Shown piece after piece: positions 6,243 through 9,303 of a stretch of DNA of 9,303 nt. Origin of the DNA: an uncultured Clostridia bacterium. Lineage in GTDB: Bacteria; Bacillota; Clostridia; Oscillospirales; Acutalibacteraceae. The notes under the pieces were generated by a model. The model had not been told where the DNA came from, did not search any database, and was given only the letters and a program-made list of their open reading frames with translations. The stretch lies in contig CAMJYS010000025.1 in assembly GCA_946410005.1 (NCBI GenBank), forward strand, positions 1-9,303. Direction: 5' to 3'. Numbering within the stretch: the first letter of the stretch is position 1; the number at the start of each line of letters is the position of its first letter. A program made the position numbers and the translations under genes.

Positions 6243-6623
6243 ATGCAATATCTTTCATCTTCACTTGAAGATTACTTGGAGATTATATACATACTTATGC
6301 AAAATTCTGATTCTGTGGGCATAACAGATATCGCAAAAGCTTTGTCTATTTCAAAGCCAAGTGTGAATAAAGCGGTTAATTTATTAAAAGAAAAGGGATA
6401 TATTTGTCAAGAGAAATATGGTAAAATAATTTTTACAGACAAAGGAATCAATACAGCCAAATCTGTTTATAAAAAGCATAATATGTTAACAGCATTTTTA
6501 ACGAATATTTTAGGGGTTAGTAAAAAAACCGCAGAAATCGATGCTTGCAAGGTTGAACATGTCTTAAGTAATGAAACCATTTTGCGTATGGAATATTTTC
6601 TTAAAAATAAAAAAGGGGAATAG
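6243..6623 (+). CDS. DtxR-family metal-dependent transcriptional regulator
   Basis: This 126-residue repressor has the two-domain form of the DtxR/MntR family without the SH3-like third domain. A winged helix occupies about 1-65 (recognition helix around SISKPSVNKAVNLLKEKGYI) and a metal-binding dimerisation domain about 70-122. Likely metal ligands align as Asp10, Glu13, His79, Cys102, Glu105 and His106 (DACKVEHVLS). Cys102/Glu105/His106 match the DtxR primary site, but Asp10 replaces DtxR Met10 and resembles MntR Asp8. DtxR ancillary ligands Glu83 and His98 are replaced by Thr83 and Glu98. The protein probably represses the feo operon when loaded with Fe(II), possibly through the dyad at 3591-3618; that is inference. 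The AGGGA five bases before the ATG overlaps the stop of the preceding gene. Confidence 0.9.
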   Translation: MQYLSSSLEDYLEIIYILMQNSDSVGITDIAKALSISKPSVNKAVNLLKEKGYICQEKYGKIIFTDKGINTAKSVYKKHNMLTAFLTNILGVSKKTAEIDACKVEHVLSNETILRMEYFLKNKKGE

Positions 6624-6627
6624 TAGT

Positions 6628-7377
6628 TTGAATATCAAAAACCAAGAAAATAATAATTATATATTCGGAAGAAATTCCGTAACGGAGGCTTTGAAATCAG
6701 AAAGAAATATAGAATCTATACTGATTTCTTCTGCTGAAATTACAGGTTCTCTTAAAGCTATAGTTTCTAAAGCGAAAGAAAAAAGAATTATATTAAAGAG
6801 AGTAAATAAAAAAGTTTTAGATTCTTTAAGCGGAAACTCAAATCACCAAGGCGTAATTGCGATTGTCGGAAGAAAAGAAACCTGTACGATTAAAGATATT
6901 CTGGATTTAGCCAAGAGCAAAAATGAACCACCATTTATAATAATTGCAGATGGAATAGAAGATCCGCATAATTTAGGCGCAATTATAAGAACTGCAGAAT
7001 GCTGTGGTGTTCATGGCATTCTAATTCCGAAAAGAAGGTGTGCAGGTCTTAACGCTACAGTTGAAAAAACATCTGCCGGAGCGCTTGAACATATGTTAAT
7101 CGCCAAAGTCGGAAACATCGCTTCGGCAATTGAAGATTTGAAAAAGCTTGGAGTTTGGGTATATGCTGCCGATATGAAAGGCGAAAACTGGACAAGCCAA
7201 GACTTAACCGGTCCTGTGGCATTGGTAATCGGTTCAGAAGGTTTTGGGGTCGGAAAGCTTGTAAGAGAAAAATGCGATTTTGTTTTGTCGCTTCCAATAA
7301 AAGGTAAAGTGAATTCTCTTAATGCTTCTGTGGCGGCCGGTATATTGATGTACGAAGTTCGTAGACAGCGTGGATAA
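6628..7377 (+). CDS. rlmB: 23S rRNA 2'-O-ribose methyltransferase, RlmB/TrmH family
   Basis: This 249-residue SPOUT methyltransferase resembles RlmB, which methylates the 2'-OH of G2251 (E. coli numbering) in 23S rRNA using S-adenosylmethionine. An L30e-like substrate-binding domain occupies about 10-85 (YIFGRNSVTEAL near the start, NHQGVIAIV at 72-80). The trefoil-knot catalytic domain has motif 1 GIEDPHNLGAIIRT (109-122), motif 2 IGSEGFG (201-207) and motif 3 LPIKGKVNSLNASVAAG (222-238). A longer reading from 6571 overlaps dtxR and lacks family support. The TTG at 6628 is preferred because GGGGA (6615-6619) precedes it by eight bases. It starts four bases after the dtxR stop, so it is translationally coupled to the iron operon although its job is ribosome maturation. 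TrmH-family tRNA or resistance methyltransferases are less likely alternatives. Confidence 0.93.
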   Translation: MNIKNQENNNYIFGRNSVTEALKSERNIESILISSAEITGSLKAIVSKAKEKRIILKRVNKKVLDSLSGNSNHQGVIAIVGRKETCTIKDILDLAKSKNEPPFIIIADGIEDPHNLGAIIRTAECCGVHGILIPKRRCAGLNATVEKTSAGALEHMLIAKVGNIASAIEDLKKLGVWVYAADMKGENWTSQDLTGPVALVIGSEGFGVGKLVREKCDFVLSLPIKGKVNSLNASVAAGILMYEVRRQRG

Positions 7378-7824
7378 TTAATATAGTTTAAAAATCCAAA
7401 CGATAAGTCCATATACCATTGATGAAATAGTACCGAAAACGATTACAGGGCCTGCCATTATGAACATTTTAGCACCTATTCCGAAAACATGACCTTCGCT
7501 TTTGAATTCTATCGCCGGTGCAGTTATTGAATTTGAAAATCCTGTAATCGGTACAATAGTTCCGGCTCCGGCATGTTTTGCAATGTTACTGTACCAATTT
7601 AAAGCAGTAAAAAGAGAACTTAGTGCAATTAGAGTGATAGAAACCCATGTACTTGCGGTTTTTTTATCTAACTCTAAATTGGTCATGTATATATATTGTA
7701 AAAATTGCCCCAAAGTGCAGATAGCGCCACCGAAAACAAACGCAAAAAAGAAATCTTTCCATATTGGGCTACCGGGTGAGGCATCTCCGGCCATTTTTGA
7801 AAATTCTTTTTTATTTATTTTCAT
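7378..7824 (-). CDS. spoVAC: Stage V sporulation protein AC (SpoVAC)
   Basis: This 148-residue membrane protein matches SpoVAC, part of the SpoVA channel that moves Ca2+-dipicolinic acid into the forespore and out at germination. A short cytoplasmic N-terminus with the family ASPGSP motif (15-20) is followed by about four hydrophobic segments. Conserved stretches are FVFGGAICTLGQ (29-40), GAGTIVPITGFSNSITAPA (88-106) and GIGAKMFIMAGPVIVFG. The length and N-terminus favour SpoVAC over the shorter SpoVAEb. The ATG at 7824 is ten bases after AAGGA; a GTG at 7833 is also in frame but nearly touches that site. It stands alone: no spoVAD or spoVAE follows, and its stop directly abuts that of rlmB on the other strand. 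Confidence 0.92.
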   Translation of the reverse strand: MKINKKEFSKMAGDASPGSPIWKDFFFAFVFGGAICTLGQFLQYIYMTNLELDKKTASTWVSITLIALSSLFTALNWYSNIAKHAGAGTIVPITGFSNSITAPAIEFKSEGHVFGIGAKMFIMAGPVIVFGTISSMVYGLIVWIFKLY

Positions 7825-7853
7825 GAAATTCACATCCTTTTATTTTATAAAAT

Positions 7854-7882
7854 TATTATTTCAACTTATGAAATAAATATTC
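7854..7882 (-). promoter_or_regulatory. Candidate sigma-G-type promoter of spoVAC
   Basis: Read leftward, GAATA (7882 to 7878) and AATAATA (7860 to 7854) are separated by 17 bases. This resembles the forespore sigma-G pattern (G-x-AT-R, then ATxxTA), as expected for a spoVA gene. In AT-rich DNA such matches can arise by chance. Transcription would begin near 7847. Confidence 0.35.
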
Positions 7883-7911
7883 AAAAAACGATTTTTAGGA
7901 GGACTTTGTTT

Positions 7912-9252
7912 TTGAAAAAACCGCTTTATAATTCACTAAAAAAATACAAAAAACTAAAACGTGCATCATTTCATACTCCGGGACATAAGTGTAATTTTTT
8001 TAAGAGTAAGGATTTATTTAATTTAGATTTTACCGAATTACCTCTTACGGATAGTCTATATGAGGGGAATGGAATAATAAAAAAATCAGAAGAAAATTTG
8101 TCAAAACTTTATAATACAGAATTGTCATTATTTTCTTTAGGTGGAAACACCTTATGTATACAGTCAATGCTTAGACTAAGTTCACCGAAAGGCGGTAAAA
8201 TCCTTTGTGACAGATTGGTTCACAGGTCGGCAATTTCAGCAATGGCATTACTTGGAATAAATCCGACTTGGATTTTAAGAGAATATAATCAAGAAAGTAA
8301 AACTTTCGATAAATTAAATTTAGCTATGCTAGAGAAAGAATTGTCAAGTAACGAAAAATTTAACGCTATGTATCTTACAAGCCCTGACTATTACGGAGTT
8401 TTGCAAGATGTAAAGTCTATATCGAGTAAATGTAAAAAATTCGATGTACCGGTTTTAGTTGATAATGCTCACGGTTCACATTTAATGTTTACAGGTGAAA
8501 ATTTACATCCACTTTCGCAAGGAGCGTTAATGACGGCCGATTCTGCTCATAAAACTTTACCCGTCTTAACCGGTGGCGCATGGTTGCATATAAACAGTAA
8601 AAAAATATCTCGCCAAGAGGCTAAGTCAGCTATGGCATTGTTTGGTTCTACGAGCCCTTTATATTCAACAATGGCATCTATGGATATTGCACAAGATTGG
8701 CTTCATTATAACGGAAAGAAAGAGTTTTTAAATTTAGAAAAGCGAGTTTCTCATATAAAATCTATTGCAAAAAGTAAAGGAATATTTGTTTTTGAAGGTA
8801 GATTAGTCGACCCTACGAGAATAACTTTAGGTGTCTGGAGTATAGGAAAAACAGGATATGAATTTAGAGATTATCTTTATAAATATAAAATTGAGCCGGA
8901 GTTTTGCGATCAAAATTATGTTGTTTTGATTCCAACGTCATTTAATACCAAACAAGAGTGGGAAAGATTAAAAAGAGCAATTTTAAATATAGATGCTTGT
9001 TCTTTAAGTAATAATTTTATCGAAGAAAATAAATTTGAAAAATTGCCCGAAGTCTGTGTGTCGCTACGAGAAGCTTTAATGTCGGAAAAAACAAAAATAA
9101 AACTTTCTGATGCAAAAAATCAAATAGCAGGAGATATCGTTTGCCCTTGTCCTCCGGGGATTCCCATTGTTATGCCAGGTGAAAAAATAGGTGATTATGA
9201 AATATGGGCATTAAAGCAATATGGAATCAATGAAATTTATGTGTTAAAATAG
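7912..9252 (+). CDS. Orn/Lys/Arg decarboxylase-family PLP enzyme (YaaO/SpeA type)
   Basis: This 446-residue fold-type I PLP enzyme belongs to the Orn/Lys/Arg decarboxylase major-domain family, the short Firmicute form. Visible motifs are TPGHK (22-26), a phosphate-binding region FSLGGNT (74-80), DNAHGSH with Asp184 (PLP ring nitrogen) and His187, and the Schiff-base lysine Lys214 in ADSAHKTLP. The C-terminal signature CPCPPGIPIVMPGE starts at about 411. The substrate (arginine, lysine or ornithine) cannot be read from the sequence. The family includes SpeA, which makes agmatine for polyamine synthesis, and the uncharacterised YaaO. Two in-frame TTG codons are possible; AGGAGG (7897-7902) stands nine bases before the one at 7912 and only three before 7906, so 7912 is chosen. 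It diverges from spoVAC, and no clear sigma-A promoter of its own is visible. Confidence 0.9.
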   Translation: MKKPLYNSLKKYKKLKRASFHTPGHKCNFFKSKDLFNLDFTELPLTDSLYEGNGIIKKSEENLSKLYNTELSLFSLGGNTLCIQSMLRLSSPKGGKILCDRLVHRSAISAMALLGINPTWILREYNQESKTFDKLNLAMLEKELSSNEKFNAMYLTSPDYYGVLQDVKSISSKCKKFDVPVLVDNAHGSHLMFTGENLHPLSQGALMTADSAHKTLPVLTGGAWLHINSKKISRQEAKSAMALFGSTSPLYSTMASMDIAQDWLHYNGKKEFLNLEKRVSHIKSIAKSKGIFVFEGRLVDPTRITLGVWSIGKTGYEFRDYLYKYKIEPEFCDQNYVVLIPTSFNTKQEWERLKRAILNIDACSLSNNFIEENKFEKLPEVCVSLREALMSEKTKIKLSDAKNQIAGDIVCPCPPGIPIVMPGEKIGDYEIWALKQYGINEIYVLK

Positions 9253-9288
9253 TCTTTATTAAACAAAATTCAAGGGGTGTTTTTATAA

Positions 9289-9303
9289 GTGAAGCTTGTA
9301 ATG
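9289..9303 (+). CDS. Start of a gene, possibly cyclic-di-AMP receptor (DarA/YaaQ)
   Basis: Only five codons are in the window: GTG then Lys-Leu-Val-Met, cut by the edge. AAGGGGTG (9272-9279) stands nine bases before the GTG, which makes this a credible start. An opening of MKLV fits the PII-like cyclic-di-AMP receptor DarA (YaaQ). In B. subtilis that gene lies two genes after yaaO, with tmk between. The identification rests mainly on context. Confidence 0.4.

Noticed and set aside
6571..6627. ATG-initiated extension of rlmB by 19 residues into dtxR
   Set aside because: There is no ribosome binding site for it, the extra residues do not fit the RlmB N-terminus, and TTG at 6628 has a well-placed GGGGA.
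7011..7412. Leftward open frames opposite the rlmB catalytic domain
   Set aside because: They mirror the conserved SPOUT motifs of rlmB and have no independent support.
7502..7876. Rightward open frame of 124 codons opposite spoVAC
   Set aside because: spoVAC on the other strand has clear family motifs, a good ribosome binding site and matching length; this frame has neither motif nor start signal.

Overview
The window is AT-rich DNA from a low-GC, endospore-forming Firmicute, most likely an anaerobic clostridium of the Oscillospiraceae/Ruminococcaceae type. The evidence is a bofA homologue with its usual DUF2508 (YaaL) neighbour, a spoVAC homologue, an EF-P gene followed by a CD1247-type protein, purine-rich ribosome binding sites and many TTG/GTG starts. 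This placement is inferred from gene content; no species can be named.

Layout. (1) 1-1560, rightward: a small Cys-rich protein with a double-glycine leader-like N-terminus, a hairpin terminator, then efp and a Cys-rich CD1247-type zinc-ribbon protein, closed by a bidirectional terminator. (2) 1564-2864: a COG3910-type AAA ATPase (leftward) and a Nudix hydrolase (rightward), divergently transcribed across a 22-bp palindrome. (3) 2875-3485, leftward: a DUF2508/YaaL gene followed by bofA. (4) 3591-7377, rightward: an iron module made of a fused FeoA-FeoB transporter, a 52-residue FeoB-associated Cys-rich membrane protein and a DtxR-family regulator, with the 23S rRNA methyltransferase rlmB translationally coupled behind it. 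(5) 7378-9303: a solitary spoVAC (leftward), whose stop codon abuts that of rlmB, a divergent Orn/Lys/Arg-decarboxylase-fold PLP enzyme (rightward), and the first five codons of a gene that looks like a cyclic-di-AMP receptor.

How the genes fit together. The clearest functional unit is the Feo module. FeoA-FeoB imports Fe(II), the small Cys-rich membrane protein probably assists it, and the DtxR-type protein probably senses metal and represses the operon through an imperfect 28-bp dyad that overlaps the feo -35 element and resembles the DtxR core. efp and the CD1247-type gene form a second short operon. yaaL-bofA and the PLP enzyme plus putative DarA are pieces of the neighbourhood that in Bacillus subtilis lies around recR-yaaL-bofA and yaaO-tmk-yaaQ, here separated by other genes.

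I do not see a convincing wholly new multi-gene system. The best candidates for a second look are the GG-leader Cys-rich peptide at the left edge, the metallothionein-like expansions in the CD1247-type protein, the candidate DtxR operator with its regulator's mixed MntR/DtxR metal site, and the shared palindrome between the ATPase and Nudix genes. No tRNA, rRNA, CRISPR array, insertion sequence or riboswitch was recognised, and no stretch over 300 bases lacks a gene.
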